This document shows, in pieces, positions 42,814 through 52,059 of a stretch of DNA of 64,000 nucleotides (position 1 is its first letter; every line of letters starts with the position of its first letter). The position numbers and the translations under genes were made by a program. The notes beneath the pieces were generated by a model. The model searched no databases, was not told the origin of the DNA, and saw only the letters and a program-made list of their open reading frames with translations. The DNA is from CAWVSB01 sp036960375 (GTDB lineage: Bacteria; Pseudomonadota; Gammaproteobacteria; Pseudomonadales; CAWVSB01). The stretch spans positions 1-64,000 of the forward strand of contig JBALVY010000001.1 of the NCBI GenBank assembly GCA_036960375.1, in the 5' to 3' direction.

Positions 42814-44261
42814 CGTAATTCTTCCAGCGACAGTGCATTAGACTGATCAATGATACTGAGAAAGGCCCGGGTAGATCGCTCAAGACCCTCAGCCGGCACC
42901 AGCTCTGGAATATCTAATGTCGTGTGATAAATAACGTGATCAATAATATGGAAGCCAGGTGCTTGCCGGGTAAATTTTGGTTTGTTATTCATCTGTGTGT
43001 AAAGTGAAACGCCATTCTCTCGCAGGGTATCCAATACGATGGAATGAAATCTGTCACTGCCCTGAATATGCCACCTGAAAGCGCCAATCGCATTGGATGT
43101 CATAAGGTCTTGGTTGTACCAATAAAGCTGCGTTTGCGCCGGATGCTCAAGCGTAAGCACCATCGCCACCTTGCTCCAGTCGTGCTGGCTTTCCCACAGT
43201 TTTAGACCGTACTCTCCGTGATGGTGATCCGGAAACAAGAAAAATACTAAAGTGCGAGGCCGCTCCGAGATGTCTTTGCCGGCATAAAACCGCGCAATTT
43301 CCAAGCCGCTTGCCAAACCACTCGCGTTGTCCATTGCGCCCTGAAAATAGCCATCCGTATGGGCGGCTAGCACTATTTCTTCGTCACTGGCACCGGGAAG
43401 AACCGCAATTAAACTTGCCGTTTTGACATTCTTTGGCTTATCAACGTTTAGTTCAAAGCTAATATTTATCTTCTCGCCTGCGCCTAGCCGATCGCGTAAC
43501 GCGAAGCCCTCATCTTGATTAATCGTGAACAGCGGCACACCATATTTCTCTGAAGGTGCGCCCAAAGGATTAAATACACCGTTGCCAGGCACCCCCATAA
43601 TATTAATGATCATTGCTGCACCAAGCTCAGATGCACGTTGGTTCGCGTAGAACATTTTTGCGCGACGGCTGGCAGAGTGACTTCTGCCGCCTGGTACAAA
43701 CAGACTGTAGATAATGACGGCCTTGCCTTCGATTTCCCTGCCTAGAAAGTCAGGCTCTGCACCGATACCCAGCCACACCGCCTCAGCACGAATGCCACCC
43801 GCAGGCGTCGCTGAAGTTTTGCCCACAGGGAATGCGCTGCCTAATTGAATAGTTTCATCGGCAGCGGAATAGCTTGCCTGCCAGTCTGTTGGGCGCCAAT
43901 CCTCTGGGATGGTAAAGGGATTAAGTTTTACCTCCAACCCCAAGCGTTGAAATTCATCAGCCATTAAAGCCATCGTCATTTGGTCGTATTTCGTTCCCGG
44001 TAGACGCCCCCAATAACGGTTCCCTTCCGACTGACTGAGAAGAGCGATATCCGACAACTGTTTCACCCAGCGCTTCATTCGAGGCCCATCAACGGACTGA
44101 TACGGCAAGGTAGCACTGGTCAACGGCCAATCGGGGTATGCTTCGTCTGGAACAGACAGGATGCCCAAGTCCCGCGGCAAGCCTAATCCGTACGGCTCCT
44201 CTCCCCACACCGTATGGGCGAAAAAAAACATCGGTAACAACATGCATAGCAGCCATTTCAT
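42810..44261 (-). CDS. Exported M28-family metallopeptidase with PA-like insert
   Basis: 483 aa from ATG 44261 (GGGGTGG upstream). Signal peptide to about residue 20 (FAHTVWG). Residues 135-280 form a PA-like domain (EGKAVIIYSLFVPGGRSHS; ASELGAAMIINIMG). The M28 metal centre starts LAAHTDGYFQGAMDNASG (His and Asp ligands), with PDHHHGEYGLKLW and LTLEHPAQ supplying acid/His ligands. Aminopeptidases or carboxypeptidases of this family cleave terminal residues or acyl amino acids. Divergent from the sigma factor gene, and part of the same cluster. Confidence 0.88.
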   Translation of the reverse strand: MKWLLCMLLPMFFFAHTVWGEEPYGLGLPRDLGILSVPDEAYPDWPLTSATLPYQSVDGPRMKRWVKQLSDIALLSQSEGNRYWGRLPGTKYDQMTMALMADEFQRLGLEVKLNPFTIPEDWRPTDWQASYSAADETIQLGSAFPVGKTSATPAGGIRAEAVWLGIGAEPDFLGREIEGKAVIIYSLFVPGGRSHSASRRAKMFYANQRASELGAAMIINIMGVPGNGVFNPLGAPSEKYGVPLFTINQDEGFALRDRLGAGEKINISFELNVDKPKNVKTASLIAVLPGASDEEIVLAAHTDGYFQGAMDNASGLASGLEIARFYAGKDISERPRTLVFFLFPDHHHGEYGLKLWESQHDWSKVAMVLTLEHPAQTQLYWYNQDLMTSNAIGAFRWHIQGSDRFHSIVLDTLRENGVSLYTQMNNKPKFTRQAPGFHIIDHVIYHTTLDIPELVPAEGLERSTRAFLSIIDQSNALSLEELR

Positions 44262-44399
44262 CGCTAAAACCACCCCGGTTTATTGTTATTGATAAGTCTT
44301 AAACGTCACTACCGCCATTATCCGCTATTAAGCTGGCAATTTGCATCATGGAATCTGGCGTGGCAAACTGCTCGGCAGTGTTTCTATTGGAATCGATCG

Positions 44400-44969
44400 A
44401 TGAGTTCGGACTCTTGGCTGGAAAGTTTTATTGCCGAAAACCGCGGTGTCTTACGCTGGCGACTGCGGGAGCTTGTGCCATATGACCTGATCGAAGATGT
44501 GATGCAGGAATCATTTTTACGTATTTTCGATCACTGCGGCAATACCCCTCCTCTCTACCCAAAGGCCATGTTATTCCGCATCGCCAGAAATGTCGCCATC
44601 GATCTACTGCGTCGCAATGAAACCCATCAAAAGCACCTGCCAGCACTTACATTACTTTCACAGGAATTCTCCCTCTCGTCCGATGTGGCGGACCAGGCTG
44701 GTCATAGGGAATCGCTTGATTCCATGTTCGAGGCAATCAATCAACTGCCCCCCAAAAGCAGGCAGGTATTTATTCTTAGACGCTACGAAGGCCTTAGCCA
44801 TAGCGAGATAGGGCAGCGCATGGGCATCTCGGTGAGCACCGTACAAACCCAACTGGCAAGGGCGATACGGCTATGCCACGACTATCTTGAGCAGCAAGAA
44901 AAACAGCAATCAGCCCGAGAATGCCAGGCAATCGCCGATTACAAAAAGCGAGATCCCAATGTCTATTGA
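44400..44969 (+). CDS. ECF sigma factor (FecI-like)
   Basis: 189 aa from ATG 44400, which gives the normal length; the ORF reading from 44283 adds an unlikely leader. Region 2 is YDLIEDVMQESFLRIFDHCG with LFRIARNVAIDLLRR. Region 4 is FEAINQLPPKSRQVFILRRY, then GLSHSEIGQRMGISVSTVQT. This is the FecI-type layout. The shortened FecR gene overlaps its end by 11 nt, so the pair is a cell-surface signalling unit for the TonB receptor that follows. Confidence 0.9.
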   Translation: MSSDSWLESFIAENRGVLRWRLRELVPYDLIEDVMQESFLRIFDHCGNTPPLYPKAMLFRIARNVAIDLLRRNETHQKHLPALTLLSQEFSLSSDVADQAGHRESLDSMFEAINQLPPKSRQVFILRRYEGLSHSEIGQRMGISVSTVQTQLARAIRLCHDYLEQQEKQQSARECQAIADYKKRDPNVY

Positions 44970-45390
44970 TGATTGGATTGGCTCAGGGATACCCGATGAG
45001 GTGATGGAGGCAGCCGCCGTCTGGGTGGCAAGGCTCGACGACGAAGATACCTCTCTCCAAACTCGACAAGATTTCTTCAGCTGGCTGGACAATAACCCGA
45101 TGCATCGCTGGGCCTACGAAGAAATTTCAGAAAGCTGGGCTCGCATGTCCACCTTGCAGAAGCCGTCAGAGCTCGCAGGCGACAACGTAGTCCCCTTCAG
45201 CGGCGGATACCTAGAACAAGCTAGCCGGACAGAGGCCATATCGAAACCTATTTGTTGGTGGCATGCAGCCGGCGTGGCGGCACTGCTATTGCTAGGGGTT
45301 TTTGTAGGACATGACCATAAGCAGGAAGAATCGACCTTTCTCTCAGCCTCAAACTTTGAAAGCCACAGTTTCCAGCAATATAGCGACTAA
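44959..45390 (+). CDS. Truncated FecR-like anti-sigma protein (DUF4880 + TM)
   Basis: 143 aa from ATG 44959, overlapping the sigma gene stop. Residues 15-60 form DUF4880, the cytosolic sigma-binding region (VMEAAAVWVARLDDEDTSLQ, then FFSWLDNNPMHRWAYEEISE). One transmembrane helix lies near residues 103-118 (WHAAGVAALLLLGVFVG). FecR proteins are normally about 320 aa with a periplasmic FecR/STN-interacting domain, which is absent here. The stop is a clean TAA with the next gene 107 bp away, so this may be a genuine mini-FecR or a decayed one. Confidence 0.8.
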   Translation: MSIDDWIGSGIPDEVMEAAAVWVARLDDEDTSLQTRQDFFSWLDNNPMHRWAYEEISESWARMSTLQKPSELAGDNVVPFSGGYLEQASRTEAISKPICWWHAAGVAALLLLGVFVGHDHKQEESTFLSASNFESHSFQQYSD

Positions 45391-45448
45391 GCAACTATTT
45401 TCTCCTAACCAGTAGTGGTAACTCCCCCCTATCCCGTTTACCTAAGCA

Positions 45449-45462
45449 ATGGGAAGTCCCAT
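45449..45462. promoter_or_regulatory. 14-bp palindrome upstream of the TonB receptor
   Basis: ATGGGA-AG-TCCCAT at 45449-45462, 36 bp before the receptor start. A related element (TAGGAATATCCCAT) is at 51819-51832, upstream of the exported lyase gene. CTGGAGGG precedes the receptor ATG. May be an operator or sigma-factor element; low certainty. Confidence 0.35.
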
Positions 45463-45497
45463 ATATAACTAAAAATAATTTTCTGGAGGGTAATACC

Positions 45498-48400
45498 ATG
45501 TCAATTCAAAGCACATTGAGAATTAGCACTCACCTGCCAAAAGGCGTTTGTAAATCGCGAGTGGCCATTGCTGTCGCATTTGCCACGCTGGCTTGCCAGC
45601 ACAATTTGGTAATGGCTCAATCAGAAGAAGCCGGCCTGGAAGAAATTGTCGTCTACGGTTCGAGAAGCCAGGTTATCAACTCATTGAATGATAAGAAGAA
45701 TCTGGATCAGGTAGCGGATATTCTCTCGGCCACAGACGCAGGCCGCTTCGCCGATGTCAATGCAGCTGAGAGCCTGGGCCGCTTACCAGGCGTGTCCTTT
45801 CTCCGCGATAATGCATCCGGCGATGGTGAATTTATTTCCATACGAGGTTTGGACGCTGCACTAAACAACATTCAGTTTGACGGAGTGAACGCCGCTACCG
45901 CAAACCGGGGCGACCGCAAAGTTGGGCTGGGCGGAGTAACAACGGACGATATCTCTAAAATTGAGGTCAAAAAGTCCTTGCTCCCTTCGGATGACGGGGT
46001 CGGTATCGGTGGTGTGGTCAATCTGATAAGCCGGTCGCCGCTGGGCTACGGCAAAGATCGCCTCACATTAACTGCCGAAACTCGCAAGCAGGAATTCAGT
46101 GACGATAGCGACGGGCATTACTTCAGCGCCTCCGCCAATAAGGTTGTAACAGATAATGTCGCTTTCAGCCTTTCCGCAAGCACACAGGAAAGAAACATCA
46201 AGAATTATTCGATCAATGGCGCATTTGCCGAGCCATTGTATATTCCCGTACTAAAGGATGTTAACGGCAACGTTGTAAATCCAGACGGCTGGGATGAAGA
46301 AGACCTGCAACTGTCTAACGGCCTTATTCCTACGGACGCGGTCATAGACGAGCAATACGACGTCGAAGTCGACCAGATGAGCCGCGAGTATACAAACTTT
46401 AGCGGCACACTGGATTGGGCGGTATCTGAAAACACGCTGCTAACGATAGGCGGGCGCTATAACAAGCGCGAGATTGAAAACATTATGAGCGAAGTCGAGT
46501 TCGATATGGACGATGATTCTCGTTCGGGACCAGACTACGTCTATGACGAAGCAAGCGGCGTCAATCTACCTGTATGGGAAGACCCGGAGATAAGCTGGGA
46601 ATACAACATAGAAGATGAGATACGGGAGAACTCCAGTGCATACTTTAAAGGCACAACCATGGCCTCTAACGGCAATCTCAAATTAGACTATCAGCTTAGC
46701 TATGCCAAGGCGGAAGAAGATGGCGGCATAGGTACCGAAGTGCCCTTCTCCCTGGATTTCACTATTGATAACTCTTCCAATGTACCCAACGAAAACTGCC
46801 GGCTGGGTAGAGACGATACAACTCAATTACTGGACCGGCAGGACGATATTTTCACGCCCTATGATACCTCCCGTGTTGAATTTCCAGCGCCGGTGCTGAC
46901 CGAAAATGCAAAAGCCCAGCTAAGAAACTGGCAGGCCGCCTGCTATGACAGAGTGGATGTCACGCCCATCAATTCACAGGAAAATACACTGTATTCTTTC
47001 AAATTTGATGCCGAGTATCTATTCGACAGCGGCGTTCTGCGTTCGCTTAAGGGTGGCGTGAAATTTGTCGGCTCAGAGACCGAGCGGGATATTCTCGAAT
47101 TGGTTAGTGCGCATCAGGGTCTTCTTACTGATGGAACCTATCTAAACGAAAGTGATTTCGATAGCAGCGGCACCACCGATGACCATTGGTCGTTTGATGA
47201 TTCTGGGCTGCTGACCGGCGAGGTGATGGATCTTGACGATATCGGCAACCCCTATTCCAACATTGGTGGGGTTATGGTGCCTAGCGTTAACGAAGCGAAG
47301 CTGAGAAATATGTACTCTCAGTTCCTCAAGACATTTAAGGAATCTGGCGATGCGCCAGAATCTGTCATTCATACAGGCGCAGAGGAAGATCTTCTAGCCG
47401 GGTATATTCAGGGCACGCTGACTTTCAGCGAAAATCTGGACGTGATTTTCGGCGTCAGAGCGGAACGCTATGATGGCGACTTCGAATCTTCTCAGACATT
47501 TGAAGCCGATATCGGCGAGTCCGGCCAGCCAGCCGACGTCGATTTGGATGCTGAAGGCATCTTACCCCTTATCAACACATCATCCAGCAATACCGAAGTT
47601 TTGCCCCGACTGCTTGTGGTGTATAGACCCACCGATGAACTGAGAATCCGCGGCTCGTGGTATACCTCTCTAGCCCGCCCTGCCTACGATTCACTGGCGG
47701 GGGGAATCGACGCCAGCATGAGTATCGACCTGAACCAAGCTTATGATGGAACCCAGACCGCAGACGATATCGATACCACTCGACTTAGTATGACAACGGG
47801 CAACCCCGATCTCGAAAACGCGTACGCTCACAACTTCGATCTATCATTTGAGTACTATTTCGACACGGGCAGCGCAGTGACCTTCGCACTATTCTATAAA
47901 GATATTGACAACTTCCTGTTCGAGGGCCAAACAGGTAATTTCCTTCGCGAGGATGATGACTTTGATCCCGTCGCCATCGTATCTCAACTCGGTTTTAGTG
48001 AGGAAGGATGGGATGTCATTAATCAACTGGGCGGTCTGGAAGCCATCTTTGCCCAAGATGTGGATTTAAACATCAGCCAAACCCGCAATGGTAACAAGGC
48101 CACAGTGCAGGGCTTCGAGCTCGGCTTTGCTCACCAGTTTGATCAATTGCCTGGTTTGTGGAGTGGACTTGGTCTCTACGGCAACTTCACTTGGCAAGAC
48201 TCAGAAGCCGACGTGGATTTGGGCATTTACACCGATGATGATGCCATGGTTCAACTCGGCCTAGCCGAAACCGGAGACGTATTGACTCGCTCGGTGCCGT
48301 TCTTCAATTCACCCAAAACCAGCGGCAACCTGGCAGTCTATTTTCAAACAAGCAGCCTGGAAGCGACACTTTCATATTTCTATCAGGGTGTCCAAATGGA

Positions 48401-48653
48401 GGAAGTCGAAAACTACGGAGTCGATCAGTATCAGCAAGATTACGAACAGCTCGATTTCACCCTGCGCTACAAGTTCGACAACATCCTGGATAAGAAATAT
48501 GGCCGCTATGAGGTGTACCTCAAGGTCAAAGATATTACCGATGACGGAGATAAGTACACAACTCTGGAAACCTTGGGCAAAAATAGCAATCACTCCGAGT
48601 TCGCCAGCTTCAATGGTCGTGAGTACGCTGTCGGCCTGAGAGCGCGATTCTAA
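45498..48653 (+). CDS. TonB-dependent outer-membrane receptor
   Basis: 1051 aa. A long signal region ends near residue 40 (LVMAQ), and a TonB-box-like EEIVVYGSR follows at about 48-56. Plug domain (60-190): ESLGRLPGVSFLRDN, GEFISIRGLDAALNNIQFDG, DDISKIEVKKSL, GIGGVVNLISRSPL. The rest is beta-barrel, with a terminal aromatic strand ending VGLRARF. No N-terminal STN signalling domain is visible, which matters because FecR is also truncated. The protein type (IRGLD, VNLISR) also occurs in carbohydrate or amino-acid-type receptors. Substrate unknown. Confidence 0.92.
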   Translation: MSIQSTLRISTHLPKGVCKSRVAIAVAFATLACQHNLVMAQSEEAGLEEIVVYGSRSQVINSLNDKKNLDQVADILSATDAGRFADVNAAESLGRLPGVSFLRDNASGDGEFISIRGLDAALNNIQFDGVNAATANRGDRKVGLGGVTTDDISKIEVKKSLLPSDDGVGIGGVVNLISRSPLGYGKDRLTLTAETRKQEFSDDSDGHYFSASANKVVTDNVAFSLSASTQERNIKNYSINGAFAEPLYIPVLKDVNGNVVNPDGWDEEDLQLSNGLIPTDAVIDEQYDVEVDQMSREYTNFSGTLDWAVSENTLLTIGGRYNKREIENIMSEVEFDMDDDSRSGPDYVYDEASGVNLPVWEDPEISWEYNIEDEIRENSSAYFKGTTMASNGNLKLDYQLSYAKAEEDGGIGTEVPFSLDFTIDNSSNVPNENCRLGRDDTTQLLDRQDDIFTPYDTSRVEFPAPVLTENAKAQLRNWQAACYDRVDVTPINSQENTLYSFKFDAEYLFDSGVLRSLKGGVKFVGSETERDILELVSAHQGLLTDGTYLNESDFDSSGTTDDHWSFDDSGLLTGEVMDLDDIGNPYSNIGGVMVPSVNEAKLRNMYSQFLKTFKESGDAPESVIHTGAEEDLLAGYIQGTLTFSENLDVIFGVRAERYDGDFESSQTFEADIGESGQPADVDLDAEGILPLINTSSSNTEVLPRLLVVYRPTDELRIRGSWYTSLARPAYDSLAGGIDASMSIDLNQAYDGTQTADDIDTTRLSMTTGNPDLENAYAHNFDLSFEYYFDTGSAVTFALFYKDIDNFLFEGQTGNFLREDDDFDPVAIVSQLGFSEEGWDVINQLGGLEAIFAQDVDLNISQTRNGNKATVQGFELGFAHQFDQLPGLWSGLGLYGNFTWQDSEADVDLGIYTDDDAMVQLGLAETGDVLTRSVPFFNSPKTSGNLAVYFQTSSLEATLSYFYQGVQMEEVENYGVDQYQQDYEQLDFTLRYKFDNILDKKYGRYEVYLKVKDITDDGDKYTTLETLGKNSNHSEFASFNGREYAVGLRARF

Positions 48654-48660
48654 ACCAGGT

Positions 48661-48694
48661 AACCACACTGGCAGCCAGTGCCGCCAGTGTGGTT
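48661..48694 (+). terminator. Strong hairpin after the TonB receptor
   Basis: AACCACACTGGC (48661-48672) pairs perfectly with GCCAGTGTGGTT (48683-48694) around a 10-nt loop. No long T tract follows, so it may attenuate or stabilise mRNA ends rather than act as a classical terminator. Confidence 0.6.
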
Positions 48695-48805
48695 TGCTTA
48701 TACAGAAAATGAGGCCGAACTGCTTCGCAAATTTCCAGCGCCAAATCTGTTATTTAGCTTTTGGCGCGACTGTCTTGCCAGCCCTACAATAATGAATTCT
48801 ACCTT

Positions 48806-50293
48806 ATGAACATGCAATCATCGACCGATCACGCGACTTATGAAGAAAGGGCCAGCTACCAGAATACTGGCTTGATCTTGGGTCCAGTTATTTTTGCCGT
48901 GATGATGTTGGCAGGTAATTTCCAGACAGCCATGGATCCTATCGCCTGGAAGACTGCTGCTGCCGGCCTGCTTATGGCTACCTGGTGGGCAACAGAGGCA
49001 CTGCCGGTACCAGTGACCGCCTTTCTTCCCATTGTTTTGTTTGCGCCCCTGGGCATTGCAAACTTGCAAGATTCGGCCGCGCCCTATGCGAACCCGATTA
49101 TTTACTTATATTTGGGCGGCTTTATGCTGGCGCTGGCGGTTGAAAAATGGAATCTTCACCGACGTATAGCCCTGCTTATTCTCTCGCATACCGGAACTGA
49201 TGGACGGCGGCTAATTGGCGGCTTTATGTTAACCTCGGCTCTGCTTTCAATGTGGATGACCAATACCTCAACCACCATGATGCTGCTGCCGATTGCCTTA
49301 TCCGTGATCGGCGTGATTACTGAGAACGTCCCAAATCTAGACAAGAAAAATAGAGATAACTTTCAGACAGCTATGCTACTGGGCTTGGCGTTTTCCGCTA
49401 CCATCGGCGGCTTGGCGACTTTGGTTGGCACTCCGCCCAACGCCCTGTTAATAGGCTTTCTTAATGAGAGCTACGACCTCGACATCAGCTTTGCCCGATG
49501 GATGTTAATCGGGGTACCGGTTTCAGCCGTCATGCTGCCCATCGCCTGGCTGACACTTACTCGATTCGTTTTCCCTGTAGATATTCAGGAAAGTGACGAG
49601 GTAAAGTCTCACTTAGGCAAGATGCACGCCGAAATTGGCCCCATGACAAAAGCTGAGCGGCGCGTTGCGGTTATCTTCTCCTGCGTGATTGCCCTGTGGA
49701 TGCTGCGGCGTCCCCTGTCCGAAGCCTTCAATATCTCTGGTCTATCCGATCCCGGTATCGTAATGGCCGCCGCTGTACTTCTATTTTTAATCCCAAGCGG
49801 CAGCAACAAAACCCCGCAATTAATGTCATGGCATGACGCAAATAGGTTGCCCTGGGGCGTTTTGGTACTGTTCGGCGGCGGACTAAGTCTAGCGGCGGCG
49901 GTGTCCGCTTCGGGACTAGCCGCCTGGCTGGGCGCGAGTCTCGCTATCTTCGGAGCCTTCGGCGTAACCATGCTTGTATTGGCCGCCGTCATCATGGTGA
50001 TCTTTCTCACGGAGCTGACCAGTAACCTGGCTACCACCGCCACCTTCCTGCCAGTAATGGGAGCCATTGCTTTAGAAGCCGGAGTGCCGCCTCTGGTCTT
50101 ATTGGTTCCGGTAACCCTTGCAGCCAGCTGTGCCTTTATGTTGCCGGTGGCAACACCCCCAAATGCCATTGTTTTTGCTTCGGGAATGATAAAAATACCG
50201 CAAATGATACGTGCCGGTTTGGTGCTCAATCTCGCAGGGGCTATTGTTCTGGCATTAATCTCACTATTTTGGGCGCCCGTGGTACTACAGTAA
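48806..50293 (+). CDS. SLC13/DASS-family sodium:dicarboxylate symporter
   Basis: 495 aa from ATG 48806. About 11-12 transmembrane helices. Characteristic motifs: MWMTNTSTTMMLLPIALSV and, in the second repeat, LTSNLATTATFLPVMGAIAL, followed by VATPPNAIVFASG. The TPPNALLIGF in the first half forms the matching site. These SNT-type motifs bind sodium and a C4-dicarboxylate such as succinate or fumarate. It lies between the TonB receptor and the convergent exported lyase, which would release fumarate. Confidence 0.9.
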   Translation: MNMQSSTDHATYEERASYQNTGLILGPVIFAVMMLAGNFQTAMDPIAWKTAAAGLLMATWWATEALPVPVTAFLPIVLFAPLGIANLQDSAAPYANPIIYLYLGGFMLALAVEKWNLHRRIALLILSHTGTDGRRLIGGFMLTSALLSMWMTNTSTTMMLLPIALSVIGVITENVPNLDKKNRDNFQTAMLLGLAFSATIGGLATLVGTPPNALLIGFLNESYDLDISFARWMLIGVPVSAVMLPIAWLTLTRFVFPVDIQESDEVKSHLGKMHAEIGPMTKAERRVAVIFSCVIALWMLRRPLSEAFNISGLSDPGIVMAAAVLLFLIPSGSNKTPQLMSWHDANRLPWGVLVLFGGGLSLAAAVSASGLAAWLGASLAIFGAFGVTMLVLAAVIMVIFLTELTSNLATTATFLPVMGAIALEAGVPPLVLLVPVTLAASCAFMLPVATPPNAIVFASGMIKIPQMIRAGLVLNLAGAIVLALISLFWAPVVLQ

Positions 50294-50307
50294 ACTCGAA
50301 CAAAGAA

Positions 50308-51711
50308 TCAGGGGTCGCTCTTGCGCAACTCCAGACACCAGCTAATAACTCTGTCGACCAACTCGCCGTCCAGACCGGTATAGGTTGTCGGCTCCAGCAG
50401 GCGGTCTAATTCACCAGGGCCAAAATAGCGTGTTATATCTGGCCGTGAGCGCAGAGCAACACCCAAGCTTGTGCCCTCAACAATGGCAGCCTGAGCAACC
50501 TCGTGCATCAGACTATTAGCCGTGGTCTTACCGATATGCTCGGCCAATGCAAAAGTGACGCGCTGAGACAGTATAAGCCCTTGAGTCTTCGATAGATTAG
50601 CCGTCATTACTGCGGCATTGACCTGCAGCCCGGACAACAAAGCGTCGGCCGTCTTCAACATGCGTTCTGCTTCGATTGAAATTTCCGCCAATACGCCTGC
50701 CGATCGAGAGGTGCTATCGCGCTCAAAACTATTAATCACATCATCAAGAACTACTTCGGCCAAGCGTGGGATGGTGCGCGAGTAATAAACAAGCGCGTCG
50801 GGTTTCTTAGGGTTTTTCTTATGCGGCATGGTACTGCTGCCCACGACCGAATCAGGCAGAACCTCTTGAGTCTCACCGATATCGGTCATCTGTAACAGGA
50901 AAAGCTCATTACCAATACGACCCATGGCCTTGCTAATAAGCGCAAGAGTGAGGGCGTAATCCGCCAGCACATCGCGCGCGCCATGCCAGTCATCAGGATA
51001 GGCAGTAGTCAAACCCAGCTGAGCAACAAAAAGCTGCTCTGTCTCTAACGCTTTATCTCCGAGCCCCAAATAGCTACCTACGGCACCCTTCAAAATACCC
51101 GATTGATCAAGCTGGTGAGCAACCGTCTTCAAGCGCTCTATGTTTCGTCGGTTCTCGCCTAACCATCCGCTCACTTTCTTACCAAAAGTAATCGGCAAGG
51201 CATGCTGGCCCAGGGTTCTGCCCATCATTACCGTGTCTCTGTGCGCCCGTGCCAGAGCGATAAGGCTGTCCTCAATTAGCTGCATATCGGTAATCAAGAA
51301 GCGGGTCGCCTGCCGTAACTGCAGAACGAGCGCATTATCATATACGTCAACCGTGGTAGTACCGAAATGCACATATTCCCCGGCCCCATGCTCCATATAG
51401 GAAGTCCAAACGTTCAGCAGCGCGACCATGCGATGCTGGACCTTTCTATATTCCACTGCCAGCTCATCCGCGGGAAGGTATTGGAGCTGCGCCTTGGCCG
51501 TTATTTCATCGGCGGCCCATTGTGGAATAATACCCTGGCTCGCCTGAGCCTGAGCCAAGGCCGCCTCAATATCCAAAATAAGTTGGTTTCGATGCTCGAA
51601 TTCAAATACTTCAGCTACCGGCGTAACAGCATGGACAGCCGATATAGGCAAGCAGGCAGCCAATAGCAATATAAAGTAACGTGTGCATTTGCGCAGACGA
51701 TCGATTGGCAT
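50308..51711 (-). CDS. Exported fumarase/aspartase-superfamily lyase
   Basis: 467 aa. The N-terminus is a clear export signal (YFILLLAACLPISAVHA): either signal peptidase I after Ala28 or a lipobox at Cys20. No in-frame start codon exists between it and the conserved fold, so the signal is real. Superfamily motifs: VHFGTTTVDVYDNA (His115, Asp122), GRTLGQHALPITFG (Thr166, Gln169, His170) and the signature GSSTMPHKKNPKKP (291-304) with catalytic Ser. Enzymes of this fold eliminate fumarate (or a lactone) from argininosuccinate-like, aspartate or carboxymuconate substrates. Export is unusual. Confidence 0.9.
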   Translation of the reverse strand: MPIDRLRKCTRYFILLLAACLPISAVHAVTPVAEVFEFEHRNQLILDIEAALAQAQASQGIIPQWAADEITAKAQLQYLPADELAVEYRKVQHRMVALLNVWTSYMEHGAGEYVHFGTTTVDVYDNALVLQLRQATRFLITDMQLIEDSLIALARAHRDTVMMGRTLGQHALPITFGKKVSGWLGENRRNIERLKTVAHQLDQSGILKGAVGSYLGLGDKALETEQLFVAQLGLTTAYPDDWHGARDVLADYALTLALISKAMGRIGNELFLLQMTDIGETQEVLPDSVVGSSTMPHKKNPKKPDALVYYSRTIPRLAEVVLDDVINSFERDSTSRSAGVLAEISIEAERMLKTADALLSGLQVNAAVMTANLSKTQGLILSQRVTFALAEHIGKTTANSLMHEVAQAAIVEGTSLGVALRSRPDITRYFGPGELDRLLEPTTYTGLDGELVDRVISWCLELRKSDP

Positions 51712-52059
51712 CAGCCAGACTCCACATGTGATAAGAACAAAGACAGTAATAGCTTATCGTTCAGCAAGCAAATTGCCCCTACTCTAAGACTCCTCTTTCG
51801 CCTATTAATCTAAGTCAGTAGGAATATCCCATCCCGCTCTGTGGCGGAACTTCAGTCTGTTTACCATACAAGCGCCAATCAAATCTGTTACACACGATTG
51901 TTAACCGTCTTTATTCCGGCGAAACCTCGGCCAATGGACGTATTTCTACCGATATTTTCTCATTTTTTTATCAACTGCCTAAATAACTTCAAAGCGCGTT
52001 ATTGAAGCTACCAACTAAATATTTTACACTACGCATCCATTTCGAAATGAGATTCCCCC
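51712..52059. promoter_or_regulatory. Divergent intergenic region, lyase and metal-efflux genes
   Basis: 348 bp without a gene. It contains the TAGGAATATCCCAT element at 51819-51832, similar to the palindrome upstream of the TonB receptor. The right half is AT-rich (a run of TTTTTTATCAAC and TATTTTACACTAC), as expected for the promoter of the metal-efflux operon. No terminator or RNA structure stands out. Confidence 0.4.
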
